Assembly: GCF_029227915.1 (NCBI RefSeq) | Contig: NC_079876.1 | Coordinates: forward strand, 12,524,001 to 12,588,000 | Length of the DNA stretch: 64,000 bases | DNA from: Hydractinia symbiolongicarpus | Lineage: Eukaryota > Cnidaria > Hydrozoa > Anthoathecata > Hydractiniidae | Direction of reading: 5' to 3' | In this document: positions 25,364 to 37,613 of the stretch, one piece after another | Layout: each line of letters starts with the position of its first letter | Position numbering within the stretch: position 1 is the stretch's first letter | The notes under the pieces: model-generated | The model's database searches: none | What the model was told of the DNA's origin: nothing | Seen by the model: the letters and a program-made list of their open reading frames with translations, nothing else | Translations under genes and position numbers: made by a program

Positions 25364-28215
25364 TAACGGGAAGTTTTAACGTCCGTGGGGATTCCATCCT
25401 AACGGTTGTCTCTTCCTCCCCTCCGAATGTAACTATTTTACATTACAGCCAGAGATACGTATAGCATTGCTCTAACTTGCTTGCCTGCCACACGCACGTT
25501 AGCGGTCAGTAGATCGCACCAAATGGGCTAACAACACTGCATTAAAACTGCGCCGTAGTGGGGACGCGAACCTGAAACCTTAAAGTAAAGCATGGCCAAC
25601 TTGTAAATTTTCTCTACTGTTGAATATCTTAAACCTTTCCACTCGTTTATTATTATTATTTGTTCTTTAGGCTTGATCTGGATAAATGGATAAACGAGCC
25701 TCCATCTGAGAGCGAGGAAAGTGATGAAGAAGACGAAAAACCCTTCTTCACCGATGAGAAAAACAATTCATCTAGGTATGTGCTGTGAGATGGAGGTTGA
25801 CCCCTCACACAACTAAACTTTAAGTTTCAATCTACGTTTTAGTTACCAACAGAGTAGTGAGAAACATGTTGAACTAGATGCTGACGAACTAGAAAAGGTG
25901 AGATACATACCATAAATTCTTATCTGTATCACGAATAATTCATTAATTTAAGGAAGACCGTTTATTTGGAAACCAAGTAGGAATTATAACAGTGATATTT
26001 AAAGTTTGTAATGTGTTTTCCATAGCAAAGAGAAATACGAAGAATGTTCCAGGAAAGCAATCCGCATTATTTAAAGATGGACACTCCAAAGGTAAGCTGC
26101 CATGTTTGAAGTTTTGTTTTGTTACACGCATTTAGTATTTAGATAAAGTTATCTATCGAGTTATTTTTTTGTCTACTTACCAAACAACTGGCACTGACTA
26201 AATCACTGTTTTTTTTGTGTAGAAAAAGGATAATATTGATGTTGATGACATTCCTGTCAAAGAATTGGACACGTCTATTTCGTTGAAACTTGATTGTAAG
26301 GCTTTTCAATGTTCGTTTTCTTGTTTGTTTTTGTTTGTTTGTTTGTTTGTTTGTTTTACTAATACCCTTATAATATTTGTTGTTTATTAATTTTCACCAG
26401 ATGAATCAACAACAACAAAGAAGAAGGGGAAAAAGAAAGGAAAAAAAGGTATGATCCTTTGCCCTATTTATTTATATTCGTATATTCTACTTCTTCATCT
26501 CTCTCTCTTATTTATTTATTTGACAACCTTCTTGCAGCAAGTAGTAAAGTTGGACTCGCTGACAAAGATTTTATTTACGACTGCATTAAACATATAGTCT
26601 TATTTTCAAATTTTACTTAAATTCGTTATCGAGACCAGAGCATCAGATTTAGTTTTATTTTGCTTACATTTTGCAGGGAAGAAAGGACGAAAAGAAAGTG
26701 AAAGCGAGGATGAGCCAGGGCCTGCGTACGAAGTTGCACCTGTTGTTGATTTAGGAGGAGATGTTACAGTATGTTTTTCATTTACTACTTATAATTTCCT
26801 AAGTAACCATCAAATACGGGACCCCTGAAAATCTTGATTCCTACTAAAAGTGTGCAGTTTCTTTCAGTTATGTTTTATCATAATTCCAAAAAAAAATATC
26901 CAGTAAGTGTACTAGGAAAGGCTCAGTTATTGTTCTAGAAAAGGCTCAGTCCATTTACTCCTTAAATTTTGTCAAAAAATTTCTTTAATATTAAATGGGT
27001 TTGACCCTCAATCCTACCAAGTTCTTGTAAAACTTCCTAAAGTTTACTATCAGCGACCAACCTCATCTTAAGTTTTTTTGGTTTTTTTTCTCAACTACTG
27101 TACGTCTAATTTCATCAGCGTTTTGTTTCATCGCCATTTTGTTTCACAGGTAACTGAACAAAACGACAATGGTGATCCTCATTCTTTGCTTAATGTTGAC
27201 CTCGATACGTAAGTCCCTTTTTACACTTGGAATTAATTAAGCGCTGCTTTGCACCCTGTTAACAAACTGTGCAAGAATAAGTAGGATTGAATTCTCTGTA
27301 GACACAGTGTAAACTGCAAAAAAGCAACTTCTTCACTACGTTTGACGTTATGCTGTTTGCGCATCGATATAGTTTTTCTGCATGGCGTATAAATATAAAC
27401 AATGTCTTACGTGTAGATATTCTCTACTTAATTTTTTTTTTACTTGAAAAAAATCAGATAAATTATAACAGATAATTCTTAAGTGATCACAAGTGTGTTT
27501 CTGATCATTTTTTTTCCTTGTAGTCCACTTGGTGATCACGAGATGATTCCGGTGCAGCAACATCGTGTCGTGCAAGAGAAAACAAAAAGTGAGAAACCCA
27601 AGGTAAACATTCAAATACATTTTTTTTACTGAACATCGTTAGTTTTGAGATTTCCACGTTTTTGATTTTTTTGCGGCGAAAAAACTTGATTTATAATTTC
27701 CGAAGGCATGAATGAACGAAAACGCGAAATTTCATGCCCGCGAATGTTTAGTGAACTTTATAAGTGTTGAAAAGAACTTGATGCTAACAAATGGTGTGGT
27801 GATTGATTTACTTGAAACATCAATGTTTTTTTATTCGTGGTGTAAAAGTAAGAACGATAGGACGTAAAAAGAAAACAGATGTCGTTGTTAATTACACCCG
27901 TCACCAGTTTGTGAGCGAAAGAATTGTCGTGTTACGGACGCATGAATTAGCAAATGCTATATATTGTTGCGAATCTTGCAATACCAGAGTTTTCTCACAG
28001 GAATAAGTTTTCGCGAATGAGTTCGAAGAATCGTGAAATATTGCAAATTAGAATTGTATTAGCGAAAATTAAATTTGAAAAAATAAATTTTGAGTTGATT
28101 TATTTGCTTTAAATATCAATGTTTTTTTTTTCTTTCTTGTTTTAGAAAAAGAAGAGTAAAAAGGGAAAAGAAGAGAAAGAAACAACTAAAAAGGTATGTG
28201 ATCATCATGAAATAT

Positions 28216-28284
<69 letters not shown>

Positions 28285-31200
28285 ACATGTACACATTTAA
28301 CACTAGCCTAGTTAACTAAGTTTTCTTCGAGGTTAATAAAATGAGTTGATCTGATACGAAAGCTTAGACGCAAACAAATGTCAGAGCAAATCCCTAAAAA
28401 TCCACCTCATAGCAAACCCCGAATTACAATCAACTAATGAGCACAAATACGGCGTTGTCACATGTTACCCTCTTAAATAATACAAAATTAATTATATTTG
28501 ATCGAAAGAGGGAGGCTATTCGCGCTCAAAACAGGATATCGAAATATTGATCAAAAAGCGCGATCAGTATTCTGACCAAAGAAAAATCGTTTGCGTAATC
28601 GTAATTTTCCCCAACTTATCTATTCTGACTTTCTGGTGGGGAGAAAAATTATCCTGGCTGAACAATTTGCAGGTGTTTCTACTTCTTCTCTCTTCTCACA
28701 TGTGTATAGAGAAATAGAAATCTAACTGATTTTGCGAAACTAAATTTACTTGAGCCATAATGAAAAAAACAGAGCACCGTCAATTACTTTGTCATTTCTT
28801 AAGGGTTAATAATACTCAATTATGTTGTGAGTGTAATTGTAACGTCGGATTGGTGACTGCGCTGAACATCTGCTTCTGTACATTAACCGTTATTATTTTT
28901 ATAGAAACGTTCGAAATCACGTGGTGAATCTGTAGAAAATGTGGAGAAACCAACAACGACAACAAAGAAAGAAAAAACGCACAAGAAAACAAAGAAAAGA
29001 AATAAAGGTTTGTATGAATTAAGTACTTCGTGTGAACCGGGCTTTATATGATGTCTAGCAGGTATACAGTATTATACACTATCGAATGTTATATCTCTTG
29101 TATTCTTTGTGTTTTTATTGTAGAGAAGGACCAAACCGAAGCAGAGAAGAAAGCCACATTGCTTGCACAAGCATCGGAATATACAAAAGAAGTCAAAAAA
29201 GATGTAAGCCTATCTACACGTGATCATTTCTTTGCTAAACACGCAAACCCATGCCTCCAAAAATCTGATTTTTGTTATAAATCACCTCGGTTCATCGACC
29301 TCATTAACAAAACTTCCACGGTATCGATATTTCTAGTATTTCGATGCCGTACTACTAATGAATGAGTGAAGGATAGAAATTTGAATAGACATTAAATAGA
29401 TCCCACTTTCTAAACCTCTTAGCATAGCGATTTATACGAAATAATTGAAGGGATGTCTGATAATGCCTGAAAAGAATAACACAATGATGTTGAAATGTTC
29501 CGTACAGTTTGACACCTGTTCTAACTGTCATGCTCATCTCTCCTAGCCTGAAATATGTTATGATTTATTTCAGCTAGGAGAGGAGAATAAAAATGATATA
29601 TTTACTTATATTTTAGGATGATATGGACTTTTGGCTATCACCTGCAAAATCACCAGAGGAAACACCAGAGGAGGAGGTACATAAACTCCCCCATAGTACT
29701 GTGTTTGTTTACAGACAAATTTTTATGTTTCCGTTCTTAGACGATTTACAGTGGGCTTATTGTTATTGCTGGAAAGAACATATAACATAAGATGCGGTGA
29801 ATGTAGCAAATATCTTACGTTTGTTTTTGTTTGTAGTCTGCTGCTGCTGATATTAAAGAAGTACCTGCGAAAGAACCAATTAAAACAGAGAATGAAAAGG
29901 TAATCATAACGTTTTCTTAAATGTCCGCGCGTCCGTACGTTCATTCGTCCTTCCATCCGTTTATGTATTCGTGGTATTTATTTATTCATTCATTTTAGTT
30001 ATTCTTTCATCATATTTATTAATTTTATTTGTTCATGTTTTCTTCCCATCAAGTAGTGCTCCGACTTTCTTATTTGTCAACTTTTTTTTCACTTCTCGCC
30101 CAAGGTAACATTTTGTTTACCGTTATTATTACTACGCTTTTATTTATTTATTAATTTATAGAAAACAAAAAAGAAAAGCAAAGAAAAAGGTACGAAGGAA
30201 AAGAAGAAGAAAACTAAAAAACAACCCGAAGAAGTGCAACCTGTTGAAGACACTCCTCCTGTGGATGCAATGATGTTAGATATCGATGATGTACAAAAAG
30301 CTGATGTAAGCATTTTTTTACGAACTTAGGGACGTGATGCTCTACTTATACCTCCTCGGCCCCAACATACTAATTGTAAAATCTCTTCAATGCCTTTACA
30401 CGACAGTCATACTTCTACAGAAGCGCTGAGAAAGGTCTCTATACTAATAGCGCGTTTAGGTTCCATATTCCTCTGTATTGTAAAAAGTCCAGTCTGATTA
30501 AAGTTGACGTCAGCAATTGTTTTTTCTTACAGCCGTGGTCACACTATGATATTCTCTGTGAAGATAAAAACCTCAAAATGGTAAGTATTAATGAACTGTG
30601 GAAAGTGAAACCAATTAATCTGTGCACTCCTTACATAATCTGTACTGTTTTTGTCTAGTTATACGAAATTCGACCGGATCCTATGCAAAGCAAGCAAGTC
30701 GTTGCATCAATTATATTTAAGTAAGTGAGTCTGTGTATAATATTTAAGTAAGTTAGCCCACGCTCGCATAAGCAGTTGTAGCATAACAGTTTTTATTTTA
30801 GAAATTTAACATCACATCACATACAGAAATTGGAATTTAACGTTTTGGATTCTCTCAGCATGAAATTAGTACGACAGGTTAGTAAGATGTTTATATCGTG
30901 TCATGTCGTGTCGTGTCGATTCGTGTCGTGTCGTGTAGTGTTGTGTATTGTTAAGTTGTGACGGCTTATTCTTATCGTTTGTCTTCAAATTGGTGTGATC
31001 AACATAAGAACTATTTCAATCACATGCAGGAATATACTTGCATGGTAGGCTCTGTACTTGAATATACTTACTGAATTGTACAATCGTAAAAAAAAATTAG
31101 CCTCTGTGCTACAAAAACAATTGTTGACTTAAACACCCAAAAATCTTTGAATTCTCTATATGCCGTATGTCTGCCAGTAATATCGCCGCCGTGCTTGTGA

Positions 31201-33856
31201 AGTATTGATTTCCGAGCACTAGCGACGAACAAGATATAGTGGCGAATATGTTTGGGGTATTTCTATCACTACTAATCATTCAAATCTAAATTTGTAAGTT
31301 GTAGTATCCCATGTATTGTTTTTTTTAGATAGGTGCATCATCGCACGATCCTGTGCTTGTCCCCTTTCAATTATTGCCAGGTATAACAAATTATTATTTT
31401 TATTTTACGGGCGGATGAAACAAAAAATAAACGATTTAATAAATCTCAATTTTAAAAGAAATAGCTTCATTAATTTGTCATGAAGTTAGCAAGTTAATTC
31501 CATTGTGACAAAATGCTACGAGATCGAGTATAAGAGTAACTATACGAATGGATAATTTGTTACCGTTAGTGTTCGCGACTCGAGTTATAACTAGGCCATC
31601 CTTTATACTCCTTTTTTTATCTTAGAGATGACAAATGAGGGGCAATTTGCTTTTACGGTGGAGAGCTGTGTTATGTCGCAGCATTTACGTGGAACTCTTA
31701 CTTATATCGTCAAGGTGAGTTCACTTTTCTAGGGGGTATGGAAACGAGTTGTTTCACTACAGCATCTTGTGCATAGCTATACTAATAGTATTAAGTATCG
31801 AAGGACTCGTACCCAATCTTCTGGATTGCTTAGAAATGTTCCAAAAATTTTACTACTTGGAAGTTCATTGAATGATCATGATAGTGCGAAAGATAGATCA
31901 GAACTGACGCACGAGTCTTTGCTCTTAGTTTTCCAATACTTCTTTCCATGGGAGCTTTGTTTGTCAAATATGAAGTTTACTTGCGTATCCGTCTTTATAG
32001 GAATCTGATGGTAGTACCAGTGAAAAATTGGATTTTAAAATTTTATTTCCTGTACATGCATATATCCTTCCGCAGCCAATCTCAACGTAAGTTTTGGACG
32101 TGTCTTTTGTGTGTTAAAAAATGTCTAATTTTTAGTATCTGTTGAGACAGTGTAATTTTAATTTGTTTAGTCAAGAATTTACTTCATTGCTAGCTGGTGG
32201 TGATTTGACGCAAAAACAATCATTAAAGGTAACACGTGACTTGTTTACACGTGACTCATTGTGAAGTCTCTTTAATAATACCCGTATTCCGTCGGTCTGT
32301 TTGTGCGCGAGAAAAAAGTCGTGTTACGGAAACACGAAATGCGATATTTTAAGGACGGGCGAACCCGTGTATTTATTCACGGGCTACCGACTAGTCTCTA
32401 TAATAATAGCTGTATTTTGTCTGTTTGTCTGTCTGCAAGAAAAGTGTAGTGCTACGGGCACACGAAATAGCGTGTAATTTAAAGACGGACGACCCTGTGG
32501 ATTTTCCAACGGGTAACGACTATTTTGTAAAAAACGCTTTAGTTGTTAATCAAGACTAGTGCGTAAGAGTTTGAACAACTGAGGCGAAAGAATATAATAA
32601 TCATGGCCCTAACTATTTTCACAGTTTATTCTGTATGTTATTAGATCCCACTATCAGAAGAGAGAGAATTGCAAGACATTGTGAAAAATATATGCACAAA
32701 ACTACGTTTAGTTGGTGAGTGAAAGAAGTTATAGTTGATAATTTCTAAGCTCAAATAGAAAGTGGAAAATTGAGGTTGCGAGAAGCGTATTTCTTTCTTA
32801 TGTCATATTCTCTATATGTTTTTGTTCTGAATAAAAGATATCAGGGTTTTAGGATTAGATAATAAGTTGTGCGTGCACTTTCAAGGTATGACCTAACTGT
32901 TGCTGAGATGTATTGAAGTGTTTTGTTGCTAAACAACTGAATTCACACAGAGCCTTAAAAAACATTGGTTTTAGTCTTTCCCCTACAAGACGGAATATCT
33001 TAACGCAATGATTTTTAGCATTTTGAATATGTATTCGTGAAAAGTTAATATGGGCTGGTTATTCGCGGAAATGTGTATTTGCGAAAATATTTGCGCTCTA
33101 GTCAGCCTAGCGTTTTTTCAGTAAACTTTATACCAAATCAGTCTGGTAGAACTGTGTTTTTTAACACTACGTGTTTTTCACTTAAATGACTTCATCGTGT
33201 GTAGAGTAACGCAGACACCTAGTTACCAGGCTTCCCTGTTTCTAACATTCGTATATTTGTTTTAGTGGTTGAACATATAGATCACGGCGCTTCCTTATAT
33301 GGTATGACTATCTTGCAACATCCTGTTTGCTTGCTGGTTAAAAAAATGGTAGGCACCATTGTGGTAATAAAAATTCTAGGTATCACTGTGATAATAAAAA
33401 TGGTAGCATAGCTAGTATGGGAGGAAAGGAGAGGGTCAGGGGAAGGTAAAGCGTGTGTTTCCATCTGAGTGGCTTTTGACAGAACAGGCAAATAATAAAG
33501 ATGGTAGGTGTCACTGTGATAATAAAAATGGTAGATATCAATGTGATACTTAAAGATGGCAACTAGTATAGAAGGAAAGGATAGGGTCAGGGGAAGGTAA
33601 AGCGTGTGTTTCCATCTGGGTGGCTTTTGGCAGAACAGGTATCCTAACATTGTTTCTAGGAAGGTTATAATTTATTATCTTTGTGGCAGATATGAACATT
33701 TAGTTACTAAACCAAGCTAAAGTAAGGTTGTTGATTTTTAATCATTTCTTGTTCTTTTAGAACGATCCAGCTATTACAGTAGATGCGAAAAGTACAGACT
33801 TCCAACTGTTGTCTTCAGTGTTGAAAGAACTGAAGGAGATCGTGGAATCGTTGTGA
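16341..33856 (+). CDS. AP3D1: AP-3 adaptor complex subunit delta (43 exons)
   Basis: This is the large subunit of AP-3, which sorts cargo from endosomes to lysosomes and related organelles. Exon starts and ends: 16341-16400, 16485-16580, 17229-17309, 17390-17470, 17725-17898, 18651-18714, 19153-19292, 19522-19595, 20041-20205, 20391-20440, 20853-20881, 21511-21559, 21643-21712, 22125-22349, 23467-23697, 23774-23912, 24156-24251, 24340-24391, 25084-25177, 25671-25775, 25843-25897, 26026-26091, 26223-26295, 26401-26448, 26677-26768, 27150-27208, 27524-27602, 28146-28193, 28905-29007, 29124-29203, 29617-29676, 29837-29899, 30162-30305, 30533-30580, 30659-30720, 30802-30877, 31329-31380, 31626-31714, 32001-32086, 32171-32228, 32645-32714, 33266-33348, 33761-33856. 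All phases match: 1254 aa, or 1199 without the in-frame exon 9 (20041-20205). The N-terminal adaptin trunk (GYDISWAAFNIIEVM, QCAAVNVICELAR-type segments), acidic/Lys-rich hinge and C-terminal ear are all present. The start at MFEKNL lacks the short N-terminal extension of human AP3D1; an upstream coding exon is possible. AATAAA lies at about 34102. Confidence 0.95.
17969..18050. repeat. (TATATG)n/(TA)n microsatellite
   Basis: A tandem TATATG/CATATG tract in the AP3D1 intron after exon 5. Confidence 0.8.
20041..20205 (+). other. AP3D1: symmetric in-frame cassette exon of AP3D1
   Basis: 165 nt between a strong acceptor (TTTTTACAG) and a GTAGTT donor, open in the AP3D1 frame with phase 2 on both sides. 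Exon 8 can splice directly to exon 10, which gives the conserved ...LIHSTSAMSLLYEC... reading, or include these 55 residues (beginning SCSDIKTCRRERDF). The insert is polar and charged and has no counterpart in the human protein as I know it. Alternative inclusion is inference. Confidence 0.6.
21120..21415 (-). repeat. dispersed GTCTGTCTGTC-type repeat, multiple units
   Basis: Read on the minus strand, units begin with TCTATAATAATA, pass through TGTCTGTCTGTC and a CGCGAAAG/GCAAGAAAAG segment, and end near a CCACGGGT..GACTAGT motif. Two to three partial units lie in tandem in the AP3D1 intron after exon 11. Related copies lie at 32262-32525 and 63258-63350. Origin unknown. Confidence 0.6.
24084..24152. 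repeat. (ATTC)n microsatellite
   Basis: A tetranucleotide CATT/TTCA/TTTA tract directly before AP3D1 exon 17, forming its polypyrimidine region. Confidence 0.8.
24468..25060 (+). repeat. repeat-like insertion in AP3D1 intron 18
   Basis: It opens with TATAATAATACAGAGACTGTGTCTGTTTGT, which resembles in form the head of the 21.1 and 32.3 kb repeats. A GC-richer, non-coding body containing GACGTCAAT words follows. The boundaries are approximate and the class is unknown. Confidence 0.4.
25332..25610 (-). mobile_element. possible tRNA-derived SINE with (TTAC)n tail
   Basis: On the minus strand a box-A-like GTTGGCCATGCT lies about 30 nt before GGTTCGCGTCC, one base off a box B consensus. A body of about 200 bp ends in an (ACTT)n tail (plus-strand AAGT repeats at 25332-25360). 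It sits in the AP3D1 intron after exon 19. It is a different family from the SINE at 3.1 kb. Confidence 0.45.
28217..28281. repeat. (AT)n microsatellite
   Basis: An uninterrupted TA dinucleotide tract of about 65 bp in the AP3D1 intron after exon 28. Confidence 0.9.
30895..30950. repeat. (GTGTC)n tandem repeat
   Basis: Imperfect GTGTC pentamers beginning just after the AP3D1 exon 36 donor. Confidence 0.7.
32262..32525 (+). repeat. dispersed GTCTGTCTGTC-type repeat, plus-strand copies
   Basis: Two adjacent units of about 130 bp in the AP3D1 intron after exon 40. Each has TCTNTAATAATA, a CGTC/TGTCTGTTTGTC segment, an ACGGNNACACGAAAT segment and an end near GACTAGTCTC/ACGACTA. They are related to the minus-strand cluster at 21.1-21.4 kb. 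Confidence 0.65.
33395..33640 (+). repeat. tandem duplication in the last AP3D1 intron
   Basis: A block containing AGGGTCAGGGGAAGGTAAAG and GTGTTTCCATCTG is present twice, about 151 bp apart, with a few mismatches between copies. It is non-coding. Confidence 0.85.
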
Positions 33857-34787
33857 AAGGTGATGACGTCATCACAATTTATTTTTAATGTGAAAATTTT
33901 ATTTTGCTAAATTAGTATCTACTTTGTTAAATTATAATTCTGTGAATGTTTTGTGGAAAAACGGGGTTTAATTTAGTTTCGGGTTAATATCTTTTTCTCC
34001 AGGTTGGCCATCAATCAACAAAAAATATCTTAAAATATTTACATTTTTTATAGTGGATGCTTATAAATGCTGAATGTTGACACGATTTTTATTTAAGTTT
34101 AAATAAATTTTCAAATCTCGATACACACAAACACGTGGTCGAAATGAAAATTATTTCTTTCTTGTGCTTACAAATATTTTCTGTGTGCTTGCTAACTTGA
34201 CGACTTTGATGATGTTTTTTTTTTCGAGTTTCAAACGGAATTAATGTAAACGAATATTTTGGATTTAAAATAAACATTTGTATACAACTCTTGTCGCCAT
34301 TATTAGAATACCGCAACATTGATATTTTACAGAATAGATGATATATCATCCGTTGCAGTACACTATGATCACTTTTTTTCCAGGTTAGCCATCAATCAAC
34401 AAAAACTATCTAAAGATTTTACTTTTTTGTATAGCCAAACGGGTTTCGTATCGTGGAAAACTTTTCCTTCAAATCATAGCTAATTTTTGTCAAAACAATG
34501 AATGGTCTGTGTTTTACTGACCAACTAAAAAAGTTTTGAAACTGTAGAATTCTAGAAATTTATTTTATGTTATGCAGATTATTTTCCCGCGCATCAAATT
34601 TCGCGAATATTATTTAAAGTTGCGATTCTGTATAATGGCCATAAGATAGCCTTAGACGCGATCTGATTGGTACGCGTTTTATCCTTATTTTGGCCATTAT
34701 GCTAATGGCCAAAAGATCGAGGTTGGAAAAGTAACTAAACGACAGAACTATATACTCCTTGATACTGGTAAAAACTAAGCAGAAAAC
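33857..34787. other. AP3D1 3' flank
   Basis: AT-rich. It includes a local repeat: GGTTGGCCATCAATCAACAAAAAATATCT near 34003 recurs near 34384. No gene was seen. Confidence 0.5.
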
Positions 34788-34888
34788 GAACCCCGTCCCT
34801 AGGACTCTTCTACGCCTGTAATATTCCAATTGGAAGACTCTGTCCCGTCGGAATATCATAGGTGTAGATGAGCGCTGGAGACGAAGTT
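34788..34888. mobile_element. short MITE, family CTCGTCCCCAG (copy 1)
   Basis: The left end is GAACCCCGTCCCTAGG; the right end, reverse-complemented, is AACTTCGTCTCCAGCGC. About 100 bp in total. It has the same termini as the elements at 44436, 52777 and 56055, and no coding capacity. Confidence 0.6.
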
Positions 34889-35000
34889 GCAAAAGAACCT
34901 TGTAAGAAACATGTGTCAAAACCAGAGTAGTTTAAACAGAATGTTCTTTCTTGTTTAAAAAAGCTGATGATATAATTATTTTACACATATGTCAGTCTTT

Positions 35001-37261
35001 CTACAGACTAAAATCTAGGTCCCAGGCTATCTTTAAAAGCAAGATAGATAAATCACTATAGTTGTGTCTGATAGCAATGTTCAAAGCTGTCTCTCCGTTG
35101 TTGTTGGTAACGTCCAATTCTTTTTTTGTTATCCTCATTTTACTGAATAAATCTATTTCATTAAATTGCGCAAGAAGATGGAGAGCGGTATGTCCCTCGT
35201 TGTTTCTTACTTCTAAATTTACCCCATCAACCATAACAAGAAGTTCGCTCGCTTTTTTTCGACGTTTTTTTATCGCCAGATGCAGTGGTGTGTTGCCGTC
35301 GTTGTCTTGGATGTTAACGTCAGCGAAATTATGAATCAACATTTCAAGAAAGACGTCATTTTTATCGGCAGTAAAAGTATTCTTAAACGTCATGTGAAGT
35401 AAAGTGCCGTCTTGATTGTAGAAGTCGTTGATATAATTTTTGCTTTTACCGAGTACGCATTTAAATATATCAACATTTCTTTTCTTGAATGCAGTATGTA
35501 TTGGTAATTCATTTTCACAATTTGCTGCATCCAATCTAGCATCGTGTTGAAAAAGGACATTAAGTATTGTGTGTTGCTCGTTGAGAATAGCGGCATGAAC
35601 TGCTGTGTTACCAGCATAGTTTTTGATATCACTTCTTGCTGCTGAACCCAACAAAAATTGAACTGTTTCAACATGACCTCTTTCAATCGCGCAATGCAAA
35701 GCTGTGTTACCCAACCCGTTTGTAACATCGAGCAAACGTTTGTCTCTATTTACAAGCAGTTTCACAGTTTCCACGTTAGGGAGCGTAGCTGCACAATGAA
35801 GAGCGGTGTTGCCTTTTTTATTCTTTTGCAACAAATCAATCTGTTCTGATTGAAGAATGCTTTCAATTATTTCACTTGTGCAGTACTTAGCTGCTCTGTG
35901 TAGTACAGTGTCTCCACTCGCATTTGTCAGGTTTATCATATTCAGCTCTTCTTCATTCTTGTTTTTGATTTGTTGTTCTCCACTGTGCTTATGCACTATT
36001 TCTTTGTCATCTTCTATTGTCAAAACAGGTCTTTCTATCATGTTAGTGTCTTCTACTTGAAAATTTAAGTTTGCATTCCGACAGCCGTCTGTTTCATCAA
36101 AAAAATCAATTTCTTTATTTTGCGTACTACTATATTCTTCGTCGTGAGTGCATCCATGTTTTTCCTTTTCTTGTTTCGTAAGTGCGTCCACAAGTGTATT
36201 AATAGTTTCCATCAACGCAAAAAAATGTACAGAACTATGAAGCGCTGTGTTACCATGGTGATTTGTTATTGTCATATCTGCGCCATTTTGAAGTAACAGC
36301 TTAACGACGTCGACATTTTTACGGTGGACGGCAATGTGTAATGGTGTTTCTCCGTTCTCATTTTGCAAATTCACGTTGCAACCTCGTTCAAGAAATCTCC
36401 TCACAACTTCTGTTAGTTCTTTATCGACGGCGAGGTGAAGCACTGTATCTCCTTCAACATTTTGTAAATTCATCTCTGCTTCACTCTCTAACAACACATC
36501 AATAATATCCAAATGTTTATGGAACGTAGCGCAGTGTAAAGCAGTGTTTAGGTAGCCATTTTGTTCATTCAAATATTTGTTTTTCTCGACATAAAACTTC
36601 ACGATATCTAACTGGCCATTCGTTGAAGCACTGTGAATAATTGTTTCAGTGTATCGACTTTGTATTTGCGCTTCTTTTCCGACAGCATAAATGATATTGT
36701 CGGCACTTGTGTGCCCCTTTGGTAGTTCTTCCCAATACAGTGTTGTACTTCTATGAACTTTCTTAGTTCGCGCGCTTTTAGGTTCTTGGAGAGACAAACG
36801 TTTTTCCGCACTTGAAATATTATATTCAGGAAAGGCAAGGGGTGGTAATCTTTTACGAATTTTACCATCGCTATTTCTCGGCGTATTTCGTTTCTCGTGT
36901 TTCTTTCGTAATTTGACTCGCTCTGTGTGCGGTTCATTATTCGTTTCGTCTGTTTTATTGTCTATGTTTATTTCCTTAATATTGCTTAGACTTGAACTAA
37001 TAACTTGAACATGAGGTTGACATAGCTCTTCAGGCGAGTGCGATATGTGTTCCCCGCGTGTTTCATCTTGCGACGACGCATGTTGACTCCTGTGTGAATT
37101 TACCGTGTGTTGTTCGCGTTTTGGTTGTTTTACAGAGCGGTGAAACGTTTCTTTTTGAACTTTTTTCGCGTGCTTACTCGGCTTTGCTTCTTCGACAGTT
37201 GCCTTGGAGGTGAGAATGTTGTTGTTTTTATTATTATCGTTGTTGTTATTGTTGTTGTCGT

Positions 37262-37292
<31 letters not shown>

Positions 37293-37613
37293 ATTTACAT
37301 CGTACCGGTGATGATGGTGATGGTGTGCATGATCATGCTGGGTACTTGCTTTTCTGAGATGATGATGATGGTGATGGTGATGACGGTGACTGCGCGGTTG
37401 TTGGGTGGAATAATGCCGCTTTGCATTTATGTTGTCCTTGCTTTCACTTCTGGCGTTCTGGTGGTGGTTGAATGACGGGTTGTGGTAGTGGCTAATCACT
37501 CTGTGTTTTGTCATCACATGGTCAGCGTTATTTTGAGAGTGATTTTCTTCATAATCATCTTCTTTCACATCAATTTGTTTTCTGTATCTTTTACTTCTTT
37601 TGCTTTGTTTCAT
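35001..37613 (-). CDS. single-exon ankyrin-repeat protein with His and Asn tracts (870 aa)
   Basis: The first ATG of the open frame is at 37613 (MKQSKRSKRYRK); the frame extends nine codons further but has no ATG there. Residues 1-300 are basic and low-complexity: a stretch of eight His near residue 80, a second His stretch near 100, an Asn/Asp tract to about 135, then a Lys/Arg-rich linker. Residues about 310-490 and 560-865 hold roughly 14 ankyrin repeats (GNTALHCA, GDTVLHLA, GETPLHIA, GNTPLHLA motifs), split by an acidic Cys/Asp/Glu-rich insert. It looks intact, with no intron, unlike its neighbours. Ankyrin repeats bind proteins; no catalytic, membrane or death domain is visible, so the specific function is unknown. 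It runs convergent to AP3D1. Confidence 0.85.

Noticed and set aside
37200-37420. Trinucleotide GTT/GTG repeats as a microsatellite
   Set aside because: They encode in-frame Asn and His tracts of the ankyrin protein, so they are described there.
35390-37475. Other frames within the ankyrin gene, including a 122-codon valine-rich plus frame
   Set aside because: Shadows of the ankyrin reading frame and its His/Asn codon repeats.
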